Below, piece by piece: positions 1 to 27,330 of a stretch of DNA of 64,000 nucleotides. Below the pieces are notes generated by a model that was not told the origin of the DNA, did not search any database, and saw only the letters and a program-made list of their open reading frames with translations. Within the stretch, counting starts at the first letter, position 1. Each line of letters starts with the position of its first letter. Made by a program: the position numbers and the translations under genes. Origin of the DNA: Salvelinus alpinus (Eukaryota > Chordata > Actinopteri > Salmoniformes > Salmonidae); the NCBI RefSeq assembly GCF_045679555.1, contig NC_092094.1, forward strand, positions 33,102,655 to 33,166,654, read 5' to 3'.

Positions 1-1598
1 TGGATTGGCCCCAGTCTACGTCCAGAGTGCAACTGCAATGTTTCCTGGGATTTGTCAACTTTTATATCCACTTCATCCGGAGATACAGCACCCTGGCTTC
101 CCCCCTGTCTGCACTCACCTCTCCCAAGGTTCTGTTCACGTGGTCCCAAGCTGCTGACCGGATGTTCCGAGATCTCAAACACTGTTTCACCACAGCTCCC
201 ATCTTGGTTCATCCTGACCGGTCCCACCAGTTCGTGGTGGAGGCCGATGCTTCAGATGTCAGTGTGGGGGTTGTCCTATCCCAGCGTTCTGCCCTGGAGC
301 TCAAGTTACATTCCTGCGCCTTCCTCTCCCATTGCCTCAACACCACGGAGAGAAACTACGATGTGGGGAATCGTGAGCTTCTCGTGGTGAAAATGGCATT
401 GGAGGACTATAGCCCCTTGGCTACACGCCCGGAACACGAGACCATCCTTCCCACCTCGTGCCTGGCAATGGCACTCAGTGGGGGAATAAGGAAGTAGGTT
501 CGTGAGGCACAGCATTCCCAGCCAAACCCTGAGGGGGCCCAGATAACCAGATGTTTGTTCCTAACGCTATCCACTCCTCGGTCCAGGAGTGGGCCCATTC
601 CTCCAAACGTGCCTGCCACCCGGGCTCCCGTCGGACCCTGGCCTTTGTGCGTCAATGCTTTTGGTGGCCTACCATGGTTCCTGACATCTCCGCATTTGTC
701 ACCGCATGCACAATCTGTGAGCAAAACAAGACTCCCCGGCAAGCTCCGGCTGATCTCCTTCAACCTCTGCCTGTTCCTCACCATCCCTGGTCCCACATAC
801 CCCTGGACTTTGTCACAGGTCTCCCCCCGTCTGATGGCAACACCGCCATCCTGACAGTAGTGGACCGTTTTTCCAAAGCCACCTGCTTCATTCCTCTCCC
901 AAAGCTACACTCTGCCAAAGAGACGGCCCAGCTCATGGTGCAGCACGTCTTCCAGATCCATGGACTCCCAGTGGACATGGTCTCTGACCGGGGTCCTCAG
1001 TTTTCGTCCCAGTTCTGGAAGGCGTTCTGCACACTCATTGGGTCATCGGCCAGCCTGTACTCCGGGTTCCACACCCAGTCCAACGGCCAGTCGGAGCGAG
1101 CCAACCAAGACCGGGAGACAACTCTTCGCTGCCTGGTCTCAACCAACCCCACCACCTGTAGCCAGCAACTAGTGTGGGTCGAATACCCCCGCAACACCCT
1201 TCCTTGCTCTGCCACGGGTCTCTCGCCCTTTGCGTGTTGCCTGGGTTATCAGACCCCGCTCTTCCCTGAGCAAGAGGGCGAGATCGGTGTACCGTCGGCC
1301 CCGATGTTTGTCTGTCTCTGTCATCGTACCTAGAAGAGAGCCCAGTCGGCTCTTCTCAAGACCACCTCCAGATATCAACGACAAGCGGACCACCACCGGA
1401 CCCCGGCTCCCCGGTATCGTCTCGGGCAGAGGGTATGGTCTGCCCCTCTGTGTGGAGTTCCGCAAACATTCCCCATTTCCAAGATTATTAGTCCCTCTGC
1501 TGTTCGTCTTCTGTTGCCCTGTACCCTCCATATACATCCCACTTTTTCATGTGCCTAAAATCAAACCCATGTCTCACAGCCCTTTGTCTTCTGTTTAG
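1..1598 (+). mobile_element. Ty3/gypsy LTR retrotransposon pol relic (RT end, RNase H, integrase)
   Basis: Broken pol reading frame that enters from the left edge. Positions 27-410 read as the RT/RNase H junction ([16 protein letters not shown]) followed by an RNase H start ([16 protein letters not shown]). From 551 the frame changes and reads as integrase: a zinc-finger remnant with CTICEQNK, then a DDE core with the first Asp in PLDFVTGLP, the second in VSDRGPQFSSQFW and the Glu in SNGQSERANQ. After about 1230 the post-integrase tail is in another frame and reaches HVPKIKPMSHSP at about 1590. At least two frameshifts and a gap around 410-550 make it non-functional. No LTR of its own is visible. 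The family assignment rests on the integrase and RNase H motifs, which are clear. Confidence 0.88.
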
Positions 1599-2168
1599 TC
1601 ACCTGATTTCTCAATTTGCAGTACGTTTGCTAATTGGTTGTGCTGCCAGACTTATTTGCCATACCTCAGTCAGCACAGAAGAAGCGTGCTACACCTGAGG
1701 AAAGCTCAACTAATCCAGCTGACATTTGAGGGGGATCATACAAGAAGATTTCAGGGCAAATGGAATCATCAATTACTCAGGAAGTTCCACAGATAATCAA
1801 GGAGGCTGCAACTCTTCTGAATAGGTATAAAAAATCTAGCTGGTTGGTTTTGATCAAAATGTTGCTTTATTGTGTAGGGCGCTGTCCATGGTGCTAATAT
1901 AGCGCAGCGGAGATTCGCGCCATCTTGTTTTTCAAAAGCATTTGAACTTTTATGTTTATTGTGGTATAGCGTGGTTTTCTTGGTAACCTGTTGGTTTTCG
2001 TGGTTGTAAATTGAACTGTACGTATTCAAAACGTGTTAATGGTAGGTTGGCATTTCTTAATTGATTATGTGGGTGGAATTTGATTCACAGAAGTGTATTA
2101 TTCCATATCACAACGTGCTGCTGAACTCTTCAGTGGCATGGTCTGCCATGTTTGAAGCGGGCCTATAG
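1599..2168. other. Non-coding, diverged repeat sequence
   Basis: No gene is visible. The stretch contains the first copy (about 1866-1975) of a diverged direct repeat whose second copy lies at 2649-2790. It ends where the long hairpin begins. Confidence 0.5.
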
Positions 2169-2790
2169 ACCTATTTTTTTGGCAAGACAACTATGCATGG
2201 CTGCATCTCACTGTAATAGGTTGTAGGCTATGTTTTGTTTATTTAGATCTCCATTCATCTTTTTTTTAGTGCTTTTGTTTACTATTAATAGTAAACTAAA
2301 GCACTAAATATAAGATGAATGGTGATCTAAATGAACAAAACATAGTCTATCGATCTGATTATTTTGAGATGCAGCCATGCATAGTTTTTTCTGTTCGGAA
2401 GTATAGGTTTGTTTGCCCATTTGCAGTTGTGTCAGTATTCTAAGCCAAACTGCTATTCAGTATTTTTGTTTGCATGCATGAATACTGTAACTAGGCTACT
2501 AATACTTTAACTAGGCTACTTTCAGCATTTAGTTTGCATTATTTTGGTAAAACCGATGTGTGTATGGCTGCATTCACATAGGGTAATTCACCTATTTTAA
2601 ACAGCCTATCAATCTTGTAGCCTATATTCCTTACCGAAATGGCCTTTACTGTGTAGGGAGCTCTTCATTGTTCTGATAGAGCCCAGCGGAGAAAGGCTGC
2701 AGATTTCTCGCCAACCTGTCACTTCTAAAGCATTTAATGATCTCGGAGTCTCGGCATTTGAACTTTATGTTTATTATGGTATATTGTGAT
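1866..2790 (+). repeat. Pair of diverged direct repeats flanking a hairpin
   Basis: Sequence near 1866-1975 recurs in the same orientation near 2649-2790. The clearest shared stretch is GCATTTGAACTTT(T)ATGTTTATT (1938 and 2754), preceded in both by a 'TGTGTAGGG...AGCGGAGA' block. The repeats are about 0.8 kb apart and bracket the hairpin at 2169-2411. They could be terminal repeats of an old element or two copies of one repeat. Confidence 0.5.
2169..2411. repeat. Long inverted repeat (hairpin, MITE-like)
   Basis: The centre is a perfect palindrome, GTTTACTATTAATAGTAAAC (2277-2296). The arms extend outward: ATGAATGG with flanking AT-rich sequence, then AACAAAACATAG, then CTATGCATGGCTGCATCTCA at 2191-2210, matched by its complement ending at 2384. 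A weaker match reaches ACCTAT at about 2169 and its partner at about 2411. No reading frame is present, so this looks like a short palindromic transposon remnant. Confidence 0.75.
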
Positions 2791-2863
2791 ATAAACAGAA
2801 TTCAATATAATTCCAATGCAAGAACCCCAAGAAATTGTGCTGATTTTAACTGCCCCCTTATAC

Positions 2864-3608
2864 CTGGTGTACACTACACGACTTTCAAAATCATAACATC
2901 GCTGATCCTCTCACATTTAACGACCGTCTTTCATGTCGTTTTTTGTCTTGCCTTTGTAGTGCTGCGCACACTAAATGATCTGGCACAGACGCGGTGTCAC
3001 ACACTACAAGATTCTGATGTGATGATGTGATTAGATTGCTAACATAGCTAAAATGACCTGTGGCTCAAAGCAGCCTCATACAAGTTCAGTCAGACATTCA
3101 ATCTTGCCATACAGAGTTTACATTTCTAGCCAACATTTTGAATTGAAAAACATTACTTGTGAACTTCAGAGCTGTAATGATTTGACACTTTGGCTTTGGT
3201 TAAAGGCAAGTACAGACGCATACTAGTTGTCATCGCTCCTACTCTGCACATTCTGGGTCATGTGAAACAACATCATCATCATCTCACTGGCTTCTTCTCT
3301 AGCGAGCTCTCATTGGCTATTGCTGATCACCATTCTCCAAAACTTGTCGTAACACATCTCACACTACAAGAGCATTGCAGATTTTGTGCCGATAAAATCA
3401 AACATGTTTGAAAATATTGGGATGTCTGGGACTGCTCAAAGACGGGATCGGTAGCCCTCAGATTGTGCCTTTGGCCCGGTCACATTAAACGAGCATCAGT
3501 GACGGCCATGTGCCCCGAGTAGGCAACGACATGGGGATTTTGTCTCCGATTTCAACAACTTGTCTGGGACAGCTAAATTGTGGCCAAAATAGTGTAGTGT
3601 ACACCCAG
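2864..3608. mobile_element. Non-autonomous DNA transposon with about 16-bp terminal inverted repeats
   Basis: The left end reads CTGGTGTACACTACAC (from about 2865) and the right end GTGTAGTGTACACCCAG (to about 3608), which are near-perfect inverted complements. An inner motif CACACTACAAGA occurs twice in direct orientation (about 3000 and 3360). There is no transposase frame. I could not fix the target duplication or the superfamily. Confidence 0.6.
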
Positions 3609-3656
3609 TTTAGTCACTTCATCCTGGCGCCGGGTCTGTGGTTTATGACGTGTAAA

Positions 3657-4132
3657 TGTCACGCCCTGGCCTTAGTATTATTTGTTTTCTTTATTATTTT
3701 AGTTAGGTCAGGGTGTGACATGGGGTATGTGTGTGTTTTGGGTGATTATATGGTATAGGGGGTGTTGGTTGTAGTGTATGGGTTTGTGTTGAGTGTATGT
3801 GTCTAGGTATGTCTATGGTTGAGTGTAGGTGTTTAGGAAAGTCTATGGTTGCCTGATTTGGTTCTCAATCAGAGACAGCTGGTTATTGTTGTCTCTGATT
3901 GGGAGCCATATTTAAGGTAGCCATAGGCTTTAGGTGTTTGTGGGTAATTGTCTATGTTGAACGTTTGTAGCATGTGTGTGTGTGCGCACTACGTTTATAG
4001 CTTCACGTTTGTTGTTTTGTATAGTTTGTATAAGTGTTTCGTTTCGTGTTTCATCTTCGTCGTTCTAATAAAAGAAAATGTATTCATATCCCGCTGCGCC
4101 TTGGTCCGTCTCTCCTCCACACGATCGTGACA
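3657..4132 (+). mobile_element. Solo LTR (476 bp) with perfect 5-bp target-site duplication
   Basis: Begins TGTCACGCCCTGG and ends GATCGTGACA, giving TG...CA termini with a short inverted TGTCACG/CGTGACA repeat. A polyadenylation-type AATAAA lies at 4067-4072. The five bases before the element (GTAAA, 3652-3656) are repeated exactly after it (4133-4137). No internal retroelement sequence is attached, so this is a solo LTR left by recombination. An internal palindromic pair around CTCAATCAGAGACA and TGTCTCTGATTG is shared with the LTR at 5516. Confidence 0.85.
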
Positions 4133-5515
4133 GTAAATATGCTATCTGCGGGACCCGACCTCCAGAAACAACCATATATAAAAAATGGTGATCCTCACAT
4201 TGCATCACACAATTCCATTTAATTCAGCGGTTTGCGACGCACCCTCAAATCAGTCATGTCTCAAAATAGTCCCCTTTAGTCACAGTGTTGACCCATGTCT
4301 CTCTAAACCCCAGACAGAGGAGTCATAGTATAGCTGTGGTTTTAGCAATCTGCCTCCACCAGCTCTTCTCAGATGCTCCGGCACACATAAATGACTATAA
4401 AAAGCTACTGTAAGCACTGCAGCTAGCCCCAGGCCTGAGATTGGATTCATTTTAACAGGCTGAGGAGGCCTGCTGCAGATTATATGAGGACTTTTGAAGA
4501 GCTCACCCCCAGGCGGTGGGCAGGACCTACCCTTGATCCCTGCTGTTTCCTCCCTCATTGGATTTTGTGGAAGTGAGAATAAAATTACACAATATAGTAA
4601 AAACACACAGAGGCAGCAGCCCAGTTAGATGTACATAGTTGACAGAATAAACGTTGGCTAGTCCTTGTATAGTAGACAGTAGCAGAGGAGTGTTTTGCAG
4701 TAAATGAACCGCTGAGGCAGAACAACAGCTGTGACGTTTCACTGAGGGCAGGATTAGAGATAAACACCTTTGTGTGGTTGTTTTGGTGTTATGTCCAGAG
4801 CTGCTCAAGTCTCTCTAAAATGCAAAACAGAAGCAAATTAATGTCTGGTGACCAATCCAATTGAGGTGCTTTTTACAACATTAGAGTGCCTCATCAATCC
4901 TCCACCGAGTATTGTTAGAACACATCTATTTTTATTAATAGCATACTATTGTAGGTTATCTACATAGCAACCACGGTGAGGCACTTTCTGGGCATTTCCA
5001 TCATTTAAAAACTCAAGTGCCTGACGTCAAATGGACTTCTGTTTTCCCCCACATATCTTTTTCCTTTATTCAGACTGATAAGGTGTCTGCCTGGCAGATA
5101 ACATAATGAGTCAGCTGCATTAAGAGCTATAAACATTAAATTACATTAATTAAATTCGCATTGCAGCTCTCTGAGTCAAACGGATCAGTCATGGATGCAT
5201 GCATCCCATAGAGATGACATGGGGAGAGAGGAAATCAAAACAAAGCCTTCATAAGTGAGGACCATTATCCAAACAAACAGTATGGCATGGCAGGGGTTAC
5301 ACACATTCTAGTGACGTGACTACTGTATATGAAAACATTACTCTGCCTTGATTATCAGTACATGTCACTTATACTACTGCACGTGTTATAAGAAAACATG
5401 CTGAGTGTTTACTGTAAATGTTGCCTCGCCTTACACGCCTATACTTTAATGTAGAGAGAGAAAATGCCTGAACAGCCCCAGGCCAGATGAGCCTGTCAAT
5501 GTGACTCCCTCAACC
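4133..5515. other. Non-coding interval, no gene seen
   Basis: Reading frames here are short and lack family motifs. The sequence is mixed AT-rich DNA without clear terminal repeats. No host exon was recognised. Confidence 0.5.
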
Positions 5516-5845
5516 TGTCACGCCCTGACCTTAGAGAGCCTTTTTATGTCTCTATTTGGTTCGTTCAGGGTGTGATTTGGGGTGGGCATTCTATGTTTTT
5601 GTTTTTTTATGTTTTGACCGGGTATGGTTCTCAATCAGGGACAGCTGTCTATCGTTGTCTCTGATTGGGAACCATACTTAGGTAGCCCTTTTCCCTCCTT
5701 TCTTTGTGGGGAGTTGTCTTTGTTTGTGGCACTATCACGGTTGTTTTTGTATTGTTTATTGTTTTTGTTGGCGTCATTCAAATAAAAGTAACGTACGCTC
5801 ACCACGCTGCACCTTGGTCCGCTTCTTCCAGCATCGGCCGTGACA
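5516..5845 (+). mobile_element. Solo LTR (330 bp), same family as the 3657 LTR, with 5-bp target-site duplication
   Basis: Starts TGTCACGCCCTGACC and ends GGCCGTGACA. AATAAA lies at 5781-5786, followed by the R/U5-like CACGCTGCACCTTGGTCC block that the 3657 LTR also has in related form. The flanking five bases CAACC (5511-5515) are repeated exactly at 5846-5850. It is shorter than the other copy mainly between the promoter-like part and the AATAAA. Confidence 0.85.
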
Positions 5846-7625
5846 CAACCCTTCTCTGTCTCTCAGTACCACTAGCAGACTTGCTGCTTCAGCTAAATAT
5901 TTTGCCAACGTCTCTTATCATTTCTACCCCACCCTCACTCAGGTCAGTCAGTGTCGGTTCAGATGTTGACCGGCAGAATAGGGTCAGTCCTAAAGGTTAA
6001 CTTTACCTGACGAGTAAAACTTTTCTAGGGCTTAAGTTACTGTGTTCTTCTTTGCTGCTTGGCTGTTTATGACCCCATCACATCTCAAGGCTTGACAACT
6101 CCAATCAGCCTGTAGAAAGGTTATATAGGCTATATACCCTAGTTTCTCTGGACTCTGCCAATAACAACCCCTAACAAACTCTCAACTATGCATATACTCT
6201 TGTTGTGGCTAACTGTGGGTGTGTGGCTTACTTTGCTGGGCTTTGGACTTTAAAACAATTTCAGTATATGTGTGAGAGAATCTAATGGCATCTTTAGGCT
6301 ACAACAGCGATCAGTTGTGTGCCAGGCTCTGCTAAGCCTAGCCTCAAAGGAGTGTGTAGAGTTGCCTTCACCCCAGTAGGTTCCAGGTTCAGATTTCATT
6401 AGGAGGCCACAGCCTGGGTTCGTTCAGATGAGTTTGTTCCACTGACCAGCCTGTGTTTCCTGTCTTGTACTAATCAGGCCCTGGGGGCTCATTCACTGAG
6501 CCGGCTACAGGGCAAATCACTAGTGCCCTGTGTGACACTGTTAACCCAGTGGAGATTTAACCATGTTGGGATCTCAAATTACATCTGACAAGTCTCTGGC
6601 ACTGCCTGTTTGTTTGAGGATAGTAGGTGCAGTTCAAAGCCATTCATATTTTGGGGTGATAAAAAATGAGGTTGATGAAACTTTAGCTCTCTGTAGGCTA
6701 CACAATAGGTAGTGCCTTGTAGCTACATATGTTTAAGAAGCACACTGTACAGATCTGCCTTAATTCTGCACCACCAAGTGAATGGTAGTGATCACACCTT
6801 TAAGAGGAAAACCTTTTTAAACTGTGTTTAATTATATTTTGTTCCAAAGGTCACCTGTTGAATCCTGCACGAGGATGATAACCCTTTTTCTGAGAAACCT
6901 TTTTGAAACAGCATATGGCTTCAATTTCAGACCCAAATACCTTGCAACGGATGCAAGTGTGCATGCATGTGTGTAGGTTACAGTGGGTGAGTAGTGCATG
7001 CCTGTATTTGGTTACATGTGTTAGGGATGTCATCTGAGTTTGCATCCTCATCATGAGGCTGATGAGAGGCAGCTACCTGCTTTGATAAAACATGACTCAT
7101 CCTCCAGCAAAGTGGTCGTATTAGCTGTCCCATTCCGGAAACCATGAAATGCAGTCACCTACTCCAGGATCACGATGGCAGGGGAGGTATTATTTATTAT
7201 TTCCAATGACTCACAGTTCAGACTCAATTAAAGTCACTCTCCTTGTGCCTTTGTGTGATCCTGTAAAACCCTCCATGACCTGATATGACTTACTTCCTCT
7301 CCAAATATCAGCAGAGAAGTAACAAGGCTGTGCTGTGGCTGAGACTGACCTGCTGATCATGGTGTTGTGATTAGATTGTTTGTATTGGATTGTTTAAAGG
7401 CTTGATCCCACCAAGATAAAACAGATGTCTCCCTTAATGCACTGTGTAAGCTTCATTACCAGTTTAGATATCAAGTGTTCTACTTATCTATACACAGGAC
7501 TGACAGGCTGCTGCAGTAGCTAGCTACATTCTTTACACCCAGTGTAATAAGAAGTAACAATGCAGCTTTCTCCTGACATGACTGACAGGGCTCATTGATT
7601 TTAGGCCTATGATACACTTTATTTT
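5846..7625. other. Non-coding interval, no gene seen
   Basis: No reading frame with recognisable homology and no clear repeat boundary. The right edge is the T-rich tail of the minus-strand SINE. Confidence 0.45.
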
Positions 7626-8088
7626 ATTTTATATTTTTGTTCACTTTTTACCCCCATTTTTCTCCTCTATTTTGTGATATCCAATTGGTAGTTACAATCT
7701 TGTCCCATCGCTGCAACTCCCGTACGGACTCGGGAGAGGCGAAGATCGAGAGCCATGCCTACTCCGAAACACGATCCTGTCAAGCCGCACTGCTTCTTGA
7801 CACACTGCTCGCTTAACCCGGAGCCAGACGCCCCAATGTGTCGGAGGAAACCGTACAGCTGGTGACCGAAGTCAGCGTGCATGCGCCCGGCCCGCCACAA
7901 GGAGTCGCTAGAGAGCGATGGGACAAGGACATCCCAGCCAGCCAAACCCTCTCCTAACCTGGACGACGCTGGACCAATTGTGAGCCGCCTCATGGTTCTC
8001 CCGGTCACGGCCGGCTGCGACACAGCCTGTAGTGACGCCTCTAGCACTGTGTTGCAGTGACTTAGACTACTGCGCCACTCGGGAGACC
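7626..8088 (-). mobile_element. Long tRNA-derived SINE (minus strand)
   Basis: Read on the minus strand, it starts with a tRNA-like head at about 8088 (CCCGAGTGGCGCAGTAGTC, an A-box-like segment), passes through a body with CACAATTGGTCCAGCGTCG and TTTCCTCCGACACATTGG, and ends in an A-rich tail near 7626. The B-box part of the head (GGTTCGATTCC in sister copies) is missing, so this copy should be silent for RNA polymerase III. A 180-codon frame on the same strand is incidental. The body matches the copy at 17868-18294. Confidence 0.8.
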
Positions 8089-9113
8089 CTGTGATACAAT
8101 TTTGATAGCAGTACAAAAGATAGTTCCTAGCTTCCCTACGAAACAAAATTAAAATGGAAAGGAAACAGTTGCTGTGAAATTCTCTAAAACAAAGATGCAC
8201 AAAGGCCACAGTAACAAAGAGGACATGTTGTTAAACAGGCCAATTTTTTCTGATGAATTCCCGAGTACACTATCCTCTATTACAATTTACACACAACCAC
8301 CTTTAGCAAGTTTATCTCAACCAGTGAATTTACCCTAACTGGACCCCTTTGGCACAGTGACCTGCTTGTCTTAGCCTCCAGCCAGCCAGTTTGAGTAGCT
8401 ATGTTTGTTTTTCAATAATGGTAGTGTATTGAACGGCCTATAATGCAGGCTAGCCTTTGGACTATTGTGAAATGTAGTGAGATAAGAGCAGAAAGGGAAA
8501 ACTACACAGCAAAGAGAATCAAATCACTATTCTAGTTTGTCTATGTATACATTCTCAGTGATTGTCATATATCCTGGTCAATGGATGTACATGGAGTGGG
8601 TGACCAGAATGAGAAGAAAATTCCATATGAAGGTGGAATGCAATGACATGAGTTGTTGTGCTGTTTTAAAATAAATCAACTATTCACATTTCCATTAAAT
8701 AAATATAATGCCTGTGAGGACATGTCAAGAAAGGTGGTGGACAGATTGATGGCAGATCATGAAAGGATACTTCCTCTGTAGTACGCAACAAAAAGGACAA
8801 ACAACAATACAGTATATCCAACCTATCAAAGCCATTTGGGATTTATTACAGTTTCCAGTAATAGCCCAATTAACTTTGAATGTTTCAAAACCACAGGCAG
8901 AACATAAACACATTCACTTTGTGAATACATTCCATCTCACATCTGTGCTTATGGACACTTGCCCAAGACACCGAAAGGGAGATTAACTCTTCGAAGGGTC
9001 TTGTCCGATAAATATTGCATGGACCTAGGCTCTGTGGGTTCACCTACAGTAAGCATGGCTGTAATCAAATTCAGCTATACATCTACATATACTAAATCGG
9101 AATATTCTACGAG
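8089..9113. other. Non-coding interval, no gene seen
   Basis: No exon or clear mobile element was recognised between the SINE and the hAT element. Confidence 0.45.
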
Positions 9114-10203
9114 CAGTAGCGGTCAGTTCCATTTATGATGAGGGAGGGCAATTATTTTCTATTACAGCATATTGGATGACTGTCATTCATATTCCATTCA
9201 CCCTGTTCAATGTAACATTGATATGTTTAGACTACTACATGATACACAAATTTTCCCTATACCCATCATGAGGTTGCTACAACCTGGCATATGAATGAAC
9301 GTTTAAAATGTACAGTAGGTGCACACAGGTCGAGAGACTAATTTGAGGTGACAGACAGTGATACATGGACAGACAGTGACATTCAATACCGCCTCGGACT
9401 GTTGCCTTTAGCTGATATTGGGTGTAATCATTAGTCCAACAGTAGCAAAAGAGAGTCAGTAAGCAGTTACACCGGCGGGCCCCGGTGGCAATAAATTAGT
9501 CAAACGAAAAGCTTACCTTGACTTGGAAGAGTTCCAGTGTTGTGTTGGAAAGTCATAGCCAGCTAGCTAGCATAGCATCCCTCTGTTTGAGCAGGGTGTT
9601 TCAGTAGGCTAAACTAGCTAGCTGCATTTGCTAGCTAAGTAAGTGAAAAAAATGGCACTCTCTCTATTTCTCTCTTGCTTCTCCTTCATTTTGAAATAAA
9701 TACATTTGATCAAAACTGTTCTGTCTTTCTCTCTCTTATAGTCAACTACTCACCACATTTTATGCACTGCAGTGCTAGCTAGCTGTAGTTTATGCTTTCA
9801 GCACTAGATTCATTCTCTGTTCCTTTGATTGGGTGGCAACATGTCAGTTCATGCTGCAAAAGCTCTGATAGGTTGGAGGACGTCCTCCGGAAGTTGTCAT
9901 AATTACTGTGTAAGTTTATGGAAGGGGTTGAGGAACATGAGCCTCCTAGATTTTGTATTGAAGTCAATGTACCCAGAGGAGGATGGAAACTAGCTGTCCT
10001 CCGGCTACACCATGGTGCTACCCTACAGAGTGCTGTTAAGGCTACTGTAGACCTTCTTTGCAAAATAGTGTGTTTTAATCAATTATTTGGTGACGTGATT
10101 ATATTTAGTATAGTTTTATCTATTAATGTTTTACAATTTAAATTTTTATGAAATTCAGTGAGGAGGGTGGTCGTCCACTTCCTTCTCTGAGGAGCCTCCA
10201 CTG
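9114..10203. mobile_element. hAT-like non-autonomous DNA transposon (1090 bp) with perfect 8-bp duplication
   Basis: Left end CAGTAGCGGTCAG, right end GGAGCCTCCACTG; the outer bases are inverted complements of the CAGTGG type. The eight bases TCTACGAG lie immediately before (9106-9113) and after (10204-10211), which is the hAT duplication length. No transposase frame is present. The left-end sequence recurs in inverted orientation at 29085-29315. Confidence 0.85.
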
Positions 10204-11333
10204 TCTACGAGCTAGTCACATTGAAAAGGGTCAGCATCACTAATGGTGGAGTCTGAAATCTAAACAAAGCTAGTTCTTTTTTTGTCTACTCATCCAAAGC
10301 CCCTACTTCCTCCAGTCCCAAGCAAAGAGATCCATCTCATGTTTCCAAGGCCATACTGTAGCTCATCTGCTACATGCTCCTGCATCACATAACACAGGAT
10401 GTTGTCCCTTGGGTGGAGAGGTGAAAAGGTAACCCGATTCCACCTCCTGATACAGCCACACAGTGACTGGAGCTATACTAATTCTGTTAGACAGACATAC
10501 ATTGTGTAATTGACACAACCTGTTTGAATAATTCATGATCTGACACACCACAGTGCTATCACCTTGCAACAATGACAACTGGACTTATCAGTATCAGGCT
10601 TAGTTTCAGACCAATACTTTTTAGAACTGCATTTTCGTATATGATCTCCTACATTTTTTATTTCCATTTTTTTTAAAGTGAAGTGAATTTTATTCATTTA
10701 TTTTGGCATACAGTATGACCTTGGCATACTTAGGAAGCTAATGAATCAGAATGGCACCTGATAATTATGTCTTTAGATTGAATGCTGGATAATAATGAGA
10801 GGGGGTTTACCACTTGCACTATAATTAAGCAAGGGCTGTGCACTGTACCTTCTAGATGTTCACATATGGTATGGGAATTGTGGAGCTTTCCACCAAAATA
10901 AGTTCCACTAAGTTCAACCTACTGCTCCCTCTGCTAAACATCACCAAATTAAGAGAGCCCATGTCATGCATGTGTGCACACTTCGGAATCAGAGCCGTAA
11001 CCTAGTTAATGATTATACTCTATTGTGTGCTATGGGGTCACAGGGACCAGATGATCAGCTGGAGAACCAAATTAACGTTCCTTCTGAGTGAATCTTGAGT
11101 AAGCTGAAGCAATCAGTATCTCACAGGTGTAACTCACAGGTGGACCAGATTACATTTCTTGCCTGTTTTGAGGGATTGGAATACCCTCACAAGTTCACAA
11201 ACCCAAGTACTCATGCTGACTTACATATTAGACTTTAATTCACTGTAGCAACACTGCCCTGGGAGAGAACAGCTGCCAAAAGGAGTGTGAATGGACAGGA
11301 ATATGAAAAAGCAGAGAGGTCCGCAGAGGCCCG
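10204..11333. other. Non-coding interval, no gene seen
   Basis: No recognisable exon or element boundary. Confidence 0.45.
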
Positions 11334-11464
11334 CACACTGAATATGCTCCCAAATGTACCACCTTTACTGGACAACACTTCGATCCAATATGACCTGACG
11401 AAGACCATGAAGGATCAAAACGTTGTCCAATAAAGGTGACAAACTGGAGCATATTCAGTGTGTG
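11334..11464. repeat. Short hairpin element
   Basis: CACACTGAATATGCTCC (from 11334) pairs with GGAGCATATTCAGTGTGTG (ending 11464). An inner pair, ACTGGACAACACTTCGATCC and GGATCAAAACGTTGTCCAAT, extends the stem. The right edge of the interval, 11465-11933, holds nothing further that I recognise before the FKBP exon. Confidence 0.7.
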
Positions 11465-11933
11465 TACCTCCCTCTTCTTTTTCAAGTATCCTTTATTAGC
11501 CAAATACCTTAGTTGTTTAAGGATGTGTGCATGACCACTAACTTTTCAACAGACAGGAATATATCACATTTTAACAGTACCAGTTCCCTATTGACCAGAT
11601 AGCAGAAATTGGGTGTCTACTAATATATATTGCAGGTGAAGTCACCGATCAATATGTAGTCCAATCAATTAAGATGTAACCAAAACAACGTAAAACTTAG
11701 TTGTGATATTGGCAAATGAAGGCACGTGGAGAATGACTTCAGAACAAAGGTTTTTGTGATGTTGTCAAGTCAACATAAGAGCTATTATCTGCACTGACCC
11801 AGCATATTTACACACAACGATGTGTGACAATCAAAGATATTTAGACAATGCCTATTGTCTGAGGCTCTCCACATTGCTCCAGTCTGAGTGTGATTGAAGG
11901 TTTGTTTATGTGTGTGTATTTGTTTTTTGTCAG

Positions 11934-27258
<15,325 letters not shown>

Positions 27259-27320
27259 CGTCCTCTGCAAAGGAACTGTCCAGCTCATGAATAGTAAACT
27301 GACTTGTGTCTGCTGTGAAT

Positions 27321-27330
27321 AATAAATAAA
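27321..27330 (+). promoter_or_regulatory. Polyadenylation signal of the FKBP8-like gene
   Basis: Overlapping AATAAA hexamers (27321-27326, 27325-27330) lie about 65 bp after the stop codon. Another AATAAATAAA lies near 27640, so a longer 3' UTR is possible. Confidence 0.6.

Noticed and set aside
551..1333. Possible functional integrase
   Set aside because: The frame has lost its zinc-finger start, is out of frame with both the upstream RNase H and the downstream tail, and has no flanking LTR.
4280..4808. Overlapping minus-strand frames of 93-108 codons as a possible gene
   Set aside because: No conserved motif, no consistent splice structure and no homology that I can recognise.
7667..8209. 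180-codon open frame on the minus strand
   Set aside because: It lies across a tRNA-derived SINE; the translation has no family motif and follows the SINE sequence.
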